From: M3007 sp044226205
Lineage (GTDB): Bacteria > Bacteroidota > Bacteroidia > Chitinophagales > Saprospiraceae
Direction: 5' to 3'
Length of the DNA stretch: 64,000 nt
Assembly: GCA_044226205.1 (NCBI GenBank)
Contig: JBGAHL010000014.1
Coordinates: 1-64,000 of the forward strand
Shown here: in pieces, positions 51,401 to 59,576 of the stretch
How the letters are laid out: the number at the start of each line of letters is the position of its first letter
Position numbering within the stretch: the first letter of the stretch is position 1
The notes under the pieces: generated by a model
Database searches by the model: none
Told to the model about the DNA's origin: nothing
Seen by the model: only the letters and a program-made list of their open reading frames with translations
Position numbers and translations under genes: made by a program

Positions 51401-52019
51401 AGCGTTCATCGCAGAGGTCGACGGCGTCAAAGACCTGATTCTCAGCGAGATCAACGTCAAGTTGCTGGAGTACGTCACCGATGCATCCGGCCTACTGAAA
51501 AAACGCGCCAAAGCCAATTTCAAAACCCTGGGCGGCAAACTCGGCAAAGACATGAAAGCCGCCGCCGACCTGATCGCCGCGTTTAGCAACGACGACATCA
51601 ATACCCTCGAACGCAACGGCCAGATCGACCTGAACGTCAACGGCGCGACCTACGCCATCACTCCCGAAGACCTGGTGGTCAGCACCGAAGACCTGCCCGG
51701 CTGGGCCGTGGCCACCGACGGTGAAGTGACTGTGGCGCTCGATGTTACCGTGACCGATGCACTGCTGGCCGAGGGCGTCGCCCGCGACCTGGTGAACCGC
51801 ATCCAGAATCTGCGCAAAGACAAAAACTTCAACGTCACCGACCGCGTCGACGTCAAGGTGGAGCGCATTCCGGCGGTGGTGAGCGCGGTGGAGCAATTCG
51901 GCGAATACATCCGCGGCGAAGTGCTGGCCACCTCGCTGGTGCTGTCGGACAGCGGCGCCTGGGAACGGGTGGAACTGAACGACGAAGTGGAAGTCGGGGT
52001 GGAGGTGAGCTTGAACTAA
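48405..52019 (+). CDS. ileS: Isoleucyl-tRNA synthetase with an A+T-rich mosaic block
   Basis: 1204 residues, slightly longer than usual. Class I signatures: PSANGKPGIHH (HIGH region), GGWDTHGLPIE, WTTTPWTLPSN in the editing domain, and NKMSKSKGNVVDPF (KMSKS). Anticodon-binding and C-terminal domains are complete. Residues about 537-662 (50015-50391) are encoded by DNA of about 32% G+C by hand count over 50041-50340, against well over half in the flanks. The frame is intact. In relatives this place holds a short variable segment before the HRPYVDDI-like motif, here HRPYIDDV. The block looks acquired or recombined. Upstream control is the Ile attenuator. Confidence 0.95.
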   Translation: MYHESKHLHLPSIDAEILQFWEDEQVFQRSVDQRPTENSFVFYEGPPSANGKPGIHHVMARTVKDIFCRYHTLHGRRVERKGGWDTHGLPIELQVEKELGITKEDIGKKITVDEYNQACRATVMRYKDLWDEITRKMGYWVDLDNPYITFHNEYIESVWHLLKMLYEKRTPAGESYLYKGFTIQPFSPAAGTGLSTHELNMPGTYKDVTDFSIVAMFKVRRSDNAAFLFDSADEDVRILAWTTTPWTLPSNVALTVGPDIQYVKVKTYNPYTGAPVSVVLAKDRVPAYFSAENAELPYEGYEFKPNDKKIPFVVGSTAFAGKQLVGLRFEQLLPYVSSPELEADGFRVIPGTWVTTEDGTGVVHTAPYFGADDFRACRENGVPMIGVKDDKGVIQPLVDRQGRFVSEVTDFAGRYVKAEYYSKDVQEDKEFKPTDLLIALKLKDEGKAFRIEKYKHPYPHCWRTEKPVLYYPLDSWFVRASAAKERMAELNRTINWKPASTGTGRFGQWLDNLQDWNLSRSRYWGIPLPIWRTEDGKKEICVGASNDFKSKGWYWVGGKTYDTFYEVSQRDEFESLLIIFDEYNKEIYRKDLDVPPIAINTIAKSLMSRKFGLIDWRFHNVPLRLIYGILSKGEEIVDGLEFHRPYIDDVFFVDDDGDIYFRETDLIDVWFDSGSMPYAQWHYPFENQEVFKNNFPADFIAEGVDQTRGWFYTLHAIATMCYDSVAFKNVVSNGLVLDKEGNKMSKSKGNVVDPFETIAEYGADATRWYMMSNAAPWENLKFDTAGIVETRNKFFGTLFNTYNFFALYANLDGFRHDEFNVFPIEKRTELDRWILSKLYSLVAEVREAMDDYEPTKACRAMETFVDEHLSNWYVRLSRRRFWRGEMNDDKQAAYQTLFECLLVIGQLAAPIAPFFSDWLYRNLTAPIKAAAKAKNTPLRHDSVHLTDLTRPDPSKVDKDLEKRMDYAQRICSLALSIRKKEKLRVRLPLQKILLPVLDEAFIAEVDGVKDLILSEINVKLLEYVTDASGLLKKRAKANFKTLGGKLGKDMKAAADLIAAFSNDDINTLERNGQIDLNVNGATYAITPEDLVVSTEDLPGWAVATDGEVTVALDVTVTDALLAEGVARDLVNRIQNLRKDKNFNVTDRVDVKVERIPAVVSAVEQFGEYIRGEVLATSLVLSDSGAWERVELNDEVEVGVEVSLN
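50015..50391 (+). other. A+T-rich foreign-looking block inside ileS
   Basis: Codon choice switches abruptly to A/T-ending codons at about 50015 and back at about 50391, without loss of frame. The encoded segment includes WYWVGGKTYDTFYEVSQRDE and FGLIDWRFHNVPLRLIYGIL. I recognise no independent domain, intein motif or repeat at the edges. Confidence 0.75.
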
Positions 52020-52039
52020 AACGTTTTTTAAAGCATACT

Positions 52040-52074
52040 GGGGATTTTCCTGACCAGGGAAAATCCCCCTTTTT
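52040..52074 (+). terminator. ileS terminator
   Basis: GGGGATTTTCC (52040-52050) pairs with GGAAAATCCCC (52058-52068) and is followed by CTTTTTAT. Confidence 0.85.
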
Positions 52075-52102
52075 ATTTCTTTACCTGAAAAAATATTCAC
52101 CC

Positions 52103-53743
52103 GTGCCCGCGTTTTTTCATTTTCAACCTGATTTTACCCGCACCTTAGACAGGCCGGTTTTGCAAAAAAGCAAGGCGCTCATTTCCTTGCATCGCGAGCA
52201 TTTTTCGGGCCGGAAAATCCCCGACCAACAGGTTTTTGAGCCCCTGATCGTCAGGGTTTGGGCCGATGCCGTGTTGAAGGATGTCATGGGAGGCTCAGGA
52301 TATTATTCCGGTTTTTTCATTTCTGATAAATTCAAAAAACTGTTGGATCGGCTGAACCTGTCGGCCGATGATACCTTTTTTATGCCTGCTGAATTGAGAC
52401 ACAGGGAGCAATCCTATAAATATTGGTGGTTTCAGGCACTGCCGTTTACCGATGAAGAAGCCTGCCTCGTTTGGGATCAATCGGTTTTTTACTTCTCGGA
52501 ACTGAACACTTCTTATCAAAAAATTACGATTGGCCCCTTCGTTTTCAGCAGTTTGCAAGAGTTGAATAAATTCAATAAATCACGCGATCGCTGGGAGCAA
52601 AGCAAGGTCGGGCTGGCTCGTAATGCCTGGCAATACGATCTTTTTCGGCTCTGGCTGCTGGGTTTGAACGGGATAATTGTCTCCGATCGTTTTGAAGAAG
52701 CCTTCCGCCGGGAAGGTATCACCGGAGCGGAACTGGTCGCAGCGCCCTGGCTGCTGCCGATCGACACCATGCACTCCATTGCCCCGGCTGCTCCCGCGCA
52801 CAAATTTGGCTTGTATGGCGGCTTTGAAGACAAATTGCCGCCTGGTATTCCGCCAAAAGGCATGGAGCCGCCTTTCGATTATTCGGCCGGTACATTTGCC
52901 ATCTGGAAAACAAACGCCATGCACGCACTCAGTGTCCCGAAAAAGATGAGGGCCGGGATGGACGAGTTGATGGATCAGTACGCCCAGCCCTGCGTCGCGG
53001 CGATTGCCTATCCGCCGGATTGGACCGTGGACGACTGGAAGCCGGGGAGTCGCATCGCGGGCAAACCCATGCTGCCAGTTGGTTTTTCATGGCCTTCCGA
53101 CCCTGCCAGCCAACGGCCGCTGGCTTTCCTGTGCCAGATCAACGTCGCGCAGGTGCTGGGACTGCCGGATTTGCCCGAAAAAGGCCTGTTTTCGTTTTTC
53201 GCTGATGTGTACGATAGCGAAAACGGTTGGGCCATGGAGGCAGGGCGTTTTGCCGTTTACTTTTTTGACGATCCGGACAGCCTGGTAGAAACCGATTTCC
53301 CTGATGCCTTGCCGATAAATGCCGACGTCAATATGAAGGCGCTCGGTTTTATACCGTATTATGATTTTCCGGACTACGCCTGGCAGGAATTATTCAACCC
53401 GCCGGCATCCATAAAGAATACTCTGGACTGGCTTACGGAGGGCCGCGAGTATATATCCAACAATCGCATACAAATACTGGGTTATCCCAAAAGTATTCAG
53501 TCCTACGTCGGCTTTGATGCCGTGATGACGCGCGATTATCCAGGGGACTGGTCGGCGTATGAACAACACAAAGCCGAGATTAATGAAAAATCAAAAAGCT
53601 GGGTGCTGTTGATGCAGGCCTATGCCCCGTATCTGGGCCTTGGCGATTTTTGGGGCGACTCGGACGTGTATTTTTTGATTGAAAAAGAGCGCCTGGCAGA
53701 AGGGGACTTTTCTGCTGTGCAGGTGGTGTTTCAGAATACGTAA
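52103..53743 (+). CDS. Immunity-like fusion: Imm11-like N-terminus and DUF1963 (YwqG) C-terminus
   Basis: 546 residues from a GTG at 52103 (no ATG nearby). The N-terminal half resembles Imm11/DUF1629-type immunity proteins (LWLLGLNGIIVSDRFEEAFR, then REGITGAELVAAPWLLP). The C-terminal half has the DUF1963 pattern GKPMLPVGFSWPSDPASQRP, LAFLCQINVAQ, GLFSFFADVY. DUF1963 proteins often occur as immunity proteins in polymorphic-toxin loci. No toxin gene is adjacent. It could be an orphan antidote or a protein of other function. Domain calls are by motif memory only. Confidence 0.6.
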   Translation: MPAFFHFQPDFTRTLDRPVLQKSKALISLHREHFSGRKIPDQQVFEPLIVRVWADAVLKDVMGGSGYYSGFFISDKFKKLLDRLNLSADDTFFMPAELRHREQSYKYWWFQALPFTDEEACLVWDQSVFYFSELNTSYQKITIGPFVFSSLQELNKFNKSRDRWEQSKVGLARNAWQYDLFRLWLLGLNGIIVSDRFEEAFRREGITGAELVAAPWLLPIDTMHSIAPAAPAHKFGLYGGFEDKLPPGIPPKGMEPPFDYSAGTFAIWKTNAMHALSVPKKMRAGMDELMDQYAQPCVAAIAYPPDWTVDDWKPGSRIAGKPMLPVGFSWPSDPASQRPLAFLCQINVAQVLGLPDLPEKGLFSFFADVYDSENGWAMEAGRFAVYFFDDPDSLVETDFPDALPINADVNMKALGFIPYYDFPDYAWQELFNPPASIKNTLDWLTEGREYISNNRIQILGYPKSIQSYVGFDAVMTRDYPGDWSAYEQHKAEINEKSKSWVLLMQAYAPYLGLGDFWGDSDVYFLIEKERLAEGDFSAVQVVFQNT

Positions 53744-53811
53744 AAGAGTGATCCACTCAGTGGACTTGGATTGCTCATCAATTAACAGCAATTTCCATTA
53801 ATTTTGCCTTC

Positions 53812-54138
53812 ATGATTTCAAGCAGTCAAATTGAGACCATTGTCAAAATTTTGGTGGAGCAGTGCCATCCGGAGAAGATTATTTTATTCGGTTCGTACGC
53901 CAAAGGATCGGCAGCGGAAGACAGCGATCTCGATATTGCTATAGTGAAAGCGTCGGATTTGCCACCACACAAGCGTGCTCAGGAGTTTAGAAAAGCGCTT
54001 CGATCAGGTGGGCGCAGATGGCTTTTTGGTATGGATATATTAGTCTTTACCCCCGAAGAAATAAATAACATGGAAAACAATCCATCCACGCTGGTCTATG
54101 AAATCATGAAAAACGGCAAAACGCTTTATGCAGCCTGA
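53812..54138 (+). CDS. MNT-type nucleotidyltransferase antitoxin
   Basis: 108 residues. The minimal nucleotidyltransferase motif is intact: GSYAKGSAAEDSDLDIAI (G27-S28, D39, D41) and a third Asp in GMDILVF (D75). In MntA-HepT-type modules such a protein adenylylates and neutralises its HEPN partner. It overlaps the next gene by 11 bases, the usual arrangement. Confidence 0.85.
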   Translation: MISSSQIETIVKILVEQCHPEKIILFGSYAKGSAAEDSDLDIAIVKASDLPPHKRAQEFRKALRSGGRRWLFGMDILVFTPEEINNMENNPSTLVYEIMKNGKTLYAA

Positions 54139-54517
54139 CAACCCCTTTTCCTGGATAGAAAAAGGTGATCGCGACCTTTTACTAGCGCAAGATGCGTTAC
54201 CTAATCTATTCTCCTATCCTGATTTGGTGTGTTATCATTGCCAACAAGCCGCTGAAAAATACCTCAAATCTTTGCTGCTATATCATGGTTTGACTGTGCG
54301 AAAGACCCATGATCTTGAAGAGTTGATTGACTTTCTGATTCCCTTTGAACCTTCGATAAGTGCCGATCACTACAACAACGCGTTAAAGATCAACGATTAC
54401 GGTATTCTCATGCGCTATCCTGGTCTCACCATTGACCCTTCGGAAGCCGATGTACTGGAAGCCATTGATTGCGCCAAATTTTTCAGGCGCTTTGCTGCAA
54501 ATCGCTTGAATTTCTGA
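54128..54517 (+). CDS. HEPN domain protein, partner of the MNT protein
   Basis: 129 residues, all helical. CYHCQQAAEKYLKSLLLYHG and RKTHDLEELIDFL are hallmarks of the PF05168 HEPN family. The RxxxxH RNase motif of HepT-type toxins is not obvious; RKTH has the Arg and His closer together, so RNase activity is uncertain. With the overlapping nucleotidyltransferase gene it forms a probable toxin-antitoxin module. It ends 10 bases before the convergent pepD. Confidence 0.82.
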   Translation: MQPDNPFSWIEKGDRDLLLAQDALPNLFSYPDLVCYHCQQAAEKYLKSLLLYHGLTVRKTHDLEELIDFLIPFEPSISADHYNNALKINDYGILMRYPGLTIDPSEADVLEAIDCAKFFRRFAANRLNF

Positions 54518-54526
54518 AAAACGGGT

Positions 54527-55981
54527 TTACCCCACTTTCCCCAGCACTTCCACCAGATACCCCCAAAACTTCTGCACCGAACTGATCTGCACGCACTCGT
54601 CGGGCGAGTGGGCGCCGCGGATATTGGGGCCGAAGGAAATCATCTCCATCTCGGGATAATGCGCCCCGATGATGCCGCATTCGAGACCGGCGTGGCAGGC
54701 ATTGACGTGGGGCGTATCGGCGAAGCGCTTTTCATACACCGTGCGCATCAGTTGCACGATGGAGGCTTCGGGTTTGGGCGCCCAGCCCGGGTAGCCGCCC
54801 GCGGCCTGCACCACGGCGCCGGCCAGTTCGAAGGCCGACTGGATGGCGCGGGCAAGGTCGTATTTTTCAGAATCCACCGAGCTGCGAGTGAGGCAAAGCG
54901 CCGTCCACTGACCCTCCTTGACAAGCACGCGGGCCAGGTTGTTGGAGGTCTGGACCAGGTCGGCAATATCGGGGCTCATGCGGTGGATGCCATTGGGGCA
55001 GGCATAAATGGCGCGCAGCAAACGGCCCTGAAAAGCAGCCGGCAGCACCTCGGCCGGGCGCTCGATGCCTTCCAGTCCGATTTCCAGATTGGGGTCGGTG
55101 GTCGAATATTCGGCTTCCAGGGCAGCCGCTTCACTTTCTACAAATTTTTGAAAATCAATGGCCTGTGAAGCCGGAACAGCGACTTCTGCAAAGGATTCGC
55201 GCGGAATGGCATTGCGCAAACCGCCGCCGTCGACGGTCCCCACGCGCAGCCCGAATTGCTCGGCCGCCTGCACCAGCAAGCGGTTCATGATCTTGTTGGC
55301 GTTGCCGCGACCGAGGTGAATATCCATGCCCGAGTGCCCGCCCGTCAGGCCGCGCACGCTGAGGCGGAAGCCCTGACAATCGGCCGGCACAGGCTCGGCG
55401 GCATAGGAGCCGGTCGCCGTCACGTCGACGCCGCCGGCGCAGCCGATGGTGAGCTCGCGATCGTCTTCGGTATCGAGGTTGAGCAGGTAGCGGCCGTGCA
55501 GGAAGCCTGGTTGCAGCGAAAGCGCGCCGGTCATGCCGGTCTCTTCGTCGATGGTAAACAGGGCCTCGAGCGGCGGGTGGGCCACGTCGTTGCCGGCCAA
55601 AAGGGTCATGATGGAGGCCACGCCGATGCCGTTGTCGGCGCCCAGCGTAGTGCCGCGGGCGCGCACCCAGTCGCCGTCGACGTACATGTCGATGCCTTCT
55701 TTGTCAAAATCGAACCCCGAATCGGCGTTTTTCTGGTGCACCATGTCGAGGTGGCTTTGCAGCACAACCACGGGGCGGTTTTCCATACCCGGCGAGGCAG
55801 GCTTGCGGATCAGCACATTGCCCACGGCATCCACCCGGGTGTCGAGTCCGAGATTTTCACCGAATTGCCGGATGAAATCGACCACCCGTTCTTCCTTTTT
55901 GGAAGGGCGCGGTACGGCATTGAGGTCGGCAAAATGATTCCAGAGGGCTTGGGGGGCGAGTTGGCGGATGGCGTCGGACAT
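54527..55981 (-). CDS. pepD: Aminoacyl-histidine dipeptidase (PepD-type, M20)
   Basis: 484 residues. M20 zinc-peptidase motifs: VVLQSHLDMVHQ, TTLGADNGIGVA, FTIDEETGMTGA; the lid domain includes GLTGGHSGMDIHLGRGNANK. C-terminal NACHAGLECGIIGAHYPEME and ISFGPNIRGAHSPDE complete the metal and dimer features of Xaa-His dipeptidases. Cytoplasmic peptide turnover. Length matches the family. Transcribed toward the HEPN gene. Confidence 0.92.
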   Translation of the reverse strand: MSDAIRQLAPQALWNHFADLNAVPRPSKKEERVVDFIRQFGENLGLDTRVDAVGNVLIRKPASPGMENRPVVVLQSHLDMVHQKNADSGFDFDKEGIDMYVDGDWVRARGTTLGADNGIGVASIMTLLAGNDVAHPPLEALFTIDEETGMTGALSLQPGFLHGRYLLNLDTEDDRELTIGCAGGVDVTATGSYAAEPVPADCQGFRLSVRGLTGGHSGMDIHLGRGNANKIMNRLLVQAAEQFGLRVGTVDGGGLRNAIPRESFAEVAVPASQAIDFQKFVESEAAALEAEYSTTDPNLEIGLEGIERPAEVLPAAFQGRLLRAIYACPNGIHRMSPDIADLVQTSNNLARVLVKEGQWTALCLTRSSVDSEKYDLARAIQSAFELAGAVVQAAGGYPGWAPKPEASIVQLMRTVYEKRFADTPHVNACHAGLECGIIGAHYPEMEMISFGPNIRGAHSPDECVQISSVQKFWGYLVEVLGKVG

Positions 55982-56125
55982 ATTTGTTGTGGATTCGAGG
56001 AAATGATGACGGGCAAATGTAACGGCCCGGGGGGCTATTTTTCACCTTACAATTACTTAAAACAGCAAACCCCGAAGCTTTGCTACCTTTGTCTATCGTT
56101 TCGGCCAAAAATCCGACATTTGGGT

Positions 56126-56869
56126 ATGTCCAATTCCCGCATCAGCATCATTATTCCGACCAAGAACGAAGCCAACTACCTCGACCGCACCCTGGCTCAA
56201 TTTGATGGCGTGCTCGAAGCATTTGACCTGGAAATCATCGTCTCCGACGCCAACAGCGCCGACCATACCGCCGATATCGTGCGGCAATACCGGGAAAAAT
56301 GGGGCGAACGCATCAAACTTGTGCAAAAACCCGGCAAACAGAACATTGCCATCGGCCGCAACCTGGGCGCCGAACAGGCCACGGGCGATATCCTTTTCCA
56401 CATGGATGCCGACGTGCGCATCCCCGATATGGCGCGTTTTTTTGAAAAAATCCGCCAAAAATTTGAAAATCCGCGCATTGTGGCCCTCACCGTGCCGCTC
56501 TGGATCTACCCGGAAGAATCGGGATTTGCCGACAAACTGTACCACGTGCTGATGAATTTCGTCATCCGCCTTTCCTTCACGTTCAACGTGTTTTTGGCAA
56601 AAGGCGAATGCCAGCTGGTGCGCCGCTCGTCTTTCTACAATATCGACGGCTACAACGAAAAACTGATCGCCGGCGAAGACTGCAACCTGTTTTACCGCCT
56701 CCACAAAATCGGTAAAATCGCCTACCTGCCCCGACTCTGCGTGTATCATTCGCCGCGCCGCTTCCGGGCCTACGGCTACGTGCGCATCACGCTGATCTAC
56801 TTCCGCGAAGGGCTTTCCATGCTGTTCCGCCGCAAATCCTACGTCTCGGAATGGAAGCCCATCCGTTGA
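56126..56869 (+). CDS. Family 2 glycosyltransferase
   Basis: 247 residues from the ATG at 56126; the long upstream in-frame stretch is antisense to pepD. GT-A signatures: ISIIIPTKNEANYLDRTL, VSDANSADHTADIV, FHMDADVRIPD with the DxD motif, and ECQLVRRSSFYNIDGYNEKL, ending in a basic tail. It probably extends a glycan at the cytoplasmic face of the membrane; acceptor unknown. TACCTTTG at 56084-56091 is a good -7 box. Confidence 0.82.
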   Translation: MSNSRISIIIPTKNEANYLDRTLAQFDGVLEAFDLEIIVSDANSADHTADIVRQYREKWGERIKLVQKPGKQNIAIGRNLGAEQATGDILFHMDADVRIPDMARFFEKIRQKFENPRIVALTVPLWIYPEESGFADKLYHVLMNFVIRLSFTFNVFLAKGECQLVRRSSFYNIDGYNEKLIAGEDCNLFYRLHKIGKIAYLPRLCVYHSPRRFRAYGYVRITLIYFREGLSMLFRRKSYVSEWKPIR

Positions 56870-56914
56870 CCCCTCCTATCAATCTTGTAAATCCTGTCCC
56901 CAAAAAACCTGTCC

Positions 56915-58219
56915 CTACCCAAACCTTCCAGGGTCGAAAGCCTCCATCGGGACGCTCGTAGCCTGCCCTGACGCAAGTTCCGCGACAACTTTTCCCGTGC
57001 CAGCCCCCAAACTCAGCCCCAGCATGGCGTGGCCGGTGGCGATGATCAGGTTGGGCGTATTTTTGGCAAAGCCGATGTAAGGCATGCCATCGGCCGACAC
57101 CGGCCGGAACCCGAACCATACTTTTTCCCGCAACTTATTGTTCAAATCCGCCCAGTCGGTCAGTTTCCGAAACTGCGGATCATCCTGATAACCAGGTAAA
57201 TACCTCGGAACGGCTTCGAGCAAACCTTTCACCCTGGGAAACAGGATGCGATCGTTGACCGCCCCGATTTCCATGGTGCTGCCGATGCGCAAACGGCCGG
57301 CCCAGGGCGTCAGCGCTACCTTGGCCTCGAGCAAAATACAGGGATGCCGAAGGGTTTTGACCGGCTGGTCGAGGGTGGTGGAATATCCCTTGCCTGGCAT
57401 CAGCAACATCGATTCTCCGGCCATGCCGGCGATTTTCGGCGACCACGAACCCGTCGCCAGCACCACCAGATCCTGCTCCGCGATGCCTTCCTGTTCGGCG
57501 CCTTGCCCCGACTGGTATCGAATGCCCGTGATCTTGCCGTTTTTTTTCTCAAAACCTGTCACCTCCGCCTGCCGCACAATGCGCACGCCGCGCTTTTCGA
57601 GCAAAGCAGGCAGTTGTTGCATCAGGGCGTTGGGGTAAAGGTGGGCATCGTCTTTGAACCAGACCCCGCCCCGCACGTCGGGTTGCAGGTCGGGCTCGAT
57701 GGCGCAGGCTGCTTCGGCGTCGAGAACTTCAACTTCGAGCCCCAGTTTTTCAGCCATGCGCGCGTTGTCCAGTTCCTCGTGTTCGGTGCGACTGGTTTTG
57801 TAAAACATGATGCAGCCTTTTCGCTCCATCTGGAAATCCATGTCGCCGGCATCGGCCCAGCGGGCAAACAAATCCCGGCTCAGCAGCAGCAGATCCACCA
57901 GCGGGCGGGCGCTGCGGGCCACATGCGCGGCCGTGCTGGAACGCATGAAACGCCAACCCCAGCGGAACAGGGCAGGGCTGAGCGAAGGCCGCACGTAAAA
58001 CGGACTTTTGGCATTGAACATCCAGGCGATGCCTTTTTCGACCATGCCGGGGGCTGCCAGCGGCACAAAATGGGAGGGAGAAAGATAGCCCATGTTGCCA
58101 AACGAGCAATTGTCGCGCAGGTCGCCGCGTTCGAGTACGGTGACTTGCCAACCTGTTTCATGGAGGTACCAGGCGGCGCTCAGGCCAATGATGCCGCCGC
58201 CAATTATGGTTGCTTTCAT
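56915..58219 (-). CDS. FAD-dependent D-amino-acid dehydrogenase-like oxidoreductase (DadA/DAO family)
   Basis: 434 residues. N-terminal FAD-binding GGGIIG (7-12) within KATIIGGGIIGLSAAWYL; the substrate domain has NMGYLSPSHFVPLAAPGM and the C-terminal GFRPVSADGMPYIGFAKN and ATGHAMLGLSLGAGTGKVVA, typical of DadA-like enzymes. It would oxidise a D-amino acid or proline-like substrate at the inner membrane. Not in an operon. Substrate cannot be told from sequence. Confidence 0.85.
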   Translation of the reverse strand: MKATIIGGGIIGLSAAWYLHETGWQVTVLERGDLRDNCSFGNMGYLSPSHFVPLAAPGMVEKGIAWMFNAKSPFYVRPSLSPALFRWGWRFMRSSTAAHVARSARPLVDLLLLSRDLFARWADAGDMDFQMERKGCIMFYKTSRTEHEELDNARMAEKLGLEVEVLDAEAACAIEPDLQPDVRGGVWFKDDAHLYPNALMQQLPALLEKRGVRIVRQAEVTGFEKKNGKITGIRYQSGQGAEQEGIAEQDLVVLATGSWSPKIAGMAGESMLLMPGKGYSTTLDQPVKTLRHPCILLEAKVALTPWAGRLRIGSTMEIGAVNDRILFPRVKGLLEAVPRYLPGYQDDPQFRKLTDWADLNNKLREKVWFGFRPVSADGMPYIGFAKNTPNLIIATGHAMLGLSLGAGTGKVVAELASGQATSVPMEAFDPGRFG

Positions 58220-58265
58220 AGGGATAAATAAAGTAAAAACAGCGCCGAAAAGGTAAGCTGATTTG

Positions 58266-59555
58266 TCACAACGCCTGCATACGCCCTTCCGCCACGGCGC
58301 TCAGCACCCGAAAACTTTCGCCGTTCCATTCGCCAAAGACAGCCAGGGGGCGCCCGCCGCTCAGGGCCAGCAGTTTCCATCCATCGCCGGCCATCCCCGG
58401 AAGGCGCAAACTGTCGCCCGACGCATCGCGAAGCAGACATTGGTCTCCGTGCCGCACAGGTGTCAGGGCCGGGAAGGCTGCGGGAAACAGCGTCAGCCAG
58501 GGTTGTTGCCCGAGCGCGGCGGCCCAGGCACTGCCCATGGCGGCGCAGTCGGCAAAACCGGGCAGTTTTTCCACCTTTTTGCTCAGCCCGCGGATGTCCT
58601 CGGTGGCGAGTGCACGCAGGGGAAACGCAGAGGGATAAAATGCCAGCGTTCCTTTGACCAGTTCGCCGGGCTCGAATCCCGGCGGCAGGGAGCCGGCCAG
58701 CCCGAAAGCATATTCCAGCAAGAGCGCGTAGCGCCCCGTGCGGGCGCCTAGCAACCAGGTTCGGCGACTGAGCAACTGGTTTTCTACCGGTTCTTCGCGC
58801 CGCCCCACCACCGCCCAGGTGTCGTCGACAAGGTCGCCACCGGCGAGGGCCTCTTCTTTTTTGGCCGCGATGCCGAGGAAGGTTTGCAGGTCGTGCAGCA
58901 AGGCGGTGGGCAGCCGATCGCGATGTCGGAACGCGCGAATGGCCGTCCAGATGTCGCTCAGGGTATTGAGGGTGTTTGCTGCCCAGTCGGGCTGTGTGGA
59001 AGGCAGCTTGTCGAGCAGTCGAAGCTGGCGGCTGATGCCGCCGAGAGAAGCGTCGGCGGCCCGGGCGGCGATATTTTCGGAAAAATGCGCGTCGTCCGAA
59101 ACGACGGTAGCCAGCCCCCTTCGCAGGGTATCGAGCAGCCAGCGTTCGAGGTCGTCGAGCCCGGCTTCCGCTCTTTCCAGGCGTTCGAAACGGCGTTTTT
59201 GCGTGGCAGCCTCCCGTTCGGCCTGGCGGTCGATCGCGAGGGCGGAGGTCGAAGGTTTGCCTTGCAACAGCCGGTCGGCCCAGTCGGGCAGCCCGGTTTC
59301 AGGAAAATCCTCATTCGACGTGCAATGGCGCACGAAGGCGAGGGCATGCCAGCATGGTTTTGGGAAAAAAGGACAGGAGCAGAAAACCTGCTGTCGTTCG
59401 GGTTGGAAAACCAGCCGGTGGATGCTGTCTCCGGCAGGCATTTCAGCGAAAAAAACACCCTGAGCCCGGCCTTTATTTTGAAAAAAAGCCTCGTTGGCCA
59501 GCGCTTCGGCGCGGGCGTGCGGGAGAGAATGGTCCTTGTGATCGGCGGGAGGCAA
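58266..59555 (-). CDS. SWIM zinc-finger protein
   Basis: 429 residues. The SWIM motif is CSCPFFPKPCWH (C59, C61, C68, H70). The rest is helical and unassigned (LDDLERWLLDTLRRGLATVV ... RLPGMAGDGWKLLALSGGRP). In other bacteria such proteins neighbour MoxR-vWA or SNF2 genes; none is adjacent here. DNA or protein binding is possible. It overlaps nothing and ends 46 bases before the dadA-like start. Confidence 0.75.
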   Translation of the reverse strand: MPPADHKDHSLPHARAEALANEAFFQNKGRAQGVFFAEMPAGDSIHRLVFQPERQQVFCSCPFFPKPCWHALAFVRHCTSNEDFPETGLPDWADRLLQGKPSTSALAIDRQAEREAATQKRRFERLERAEAGLDDLERWLLDTLRRGLATVVSDDAHFSENIAARAADASLGGISRQLRLLDKLPSTQPDWAANTLNTLSDIWTAIRAFRHRDRLPTALLHDLQTFLGIAAKKEEALAGGDLVDDTWAVVGRREEPVENQLLSRRTWLLGARTGRYALLLEYAFGLAGSLPPGFEPGELVKGTLAFYPSAFPLRALATEDIRGLSKKVEKLPGFADCAAMGSAWAAALGQQPWLTLFPAAFPALTPVRHGDQCLLRDASGDSLRLPGMAGDGWKLLALSGGRPLAVFGEWNGESFRVLSAVAEGRMQAL

Positions 59556-59576
59556 GCGGCTGAAAATCGCGAATGA

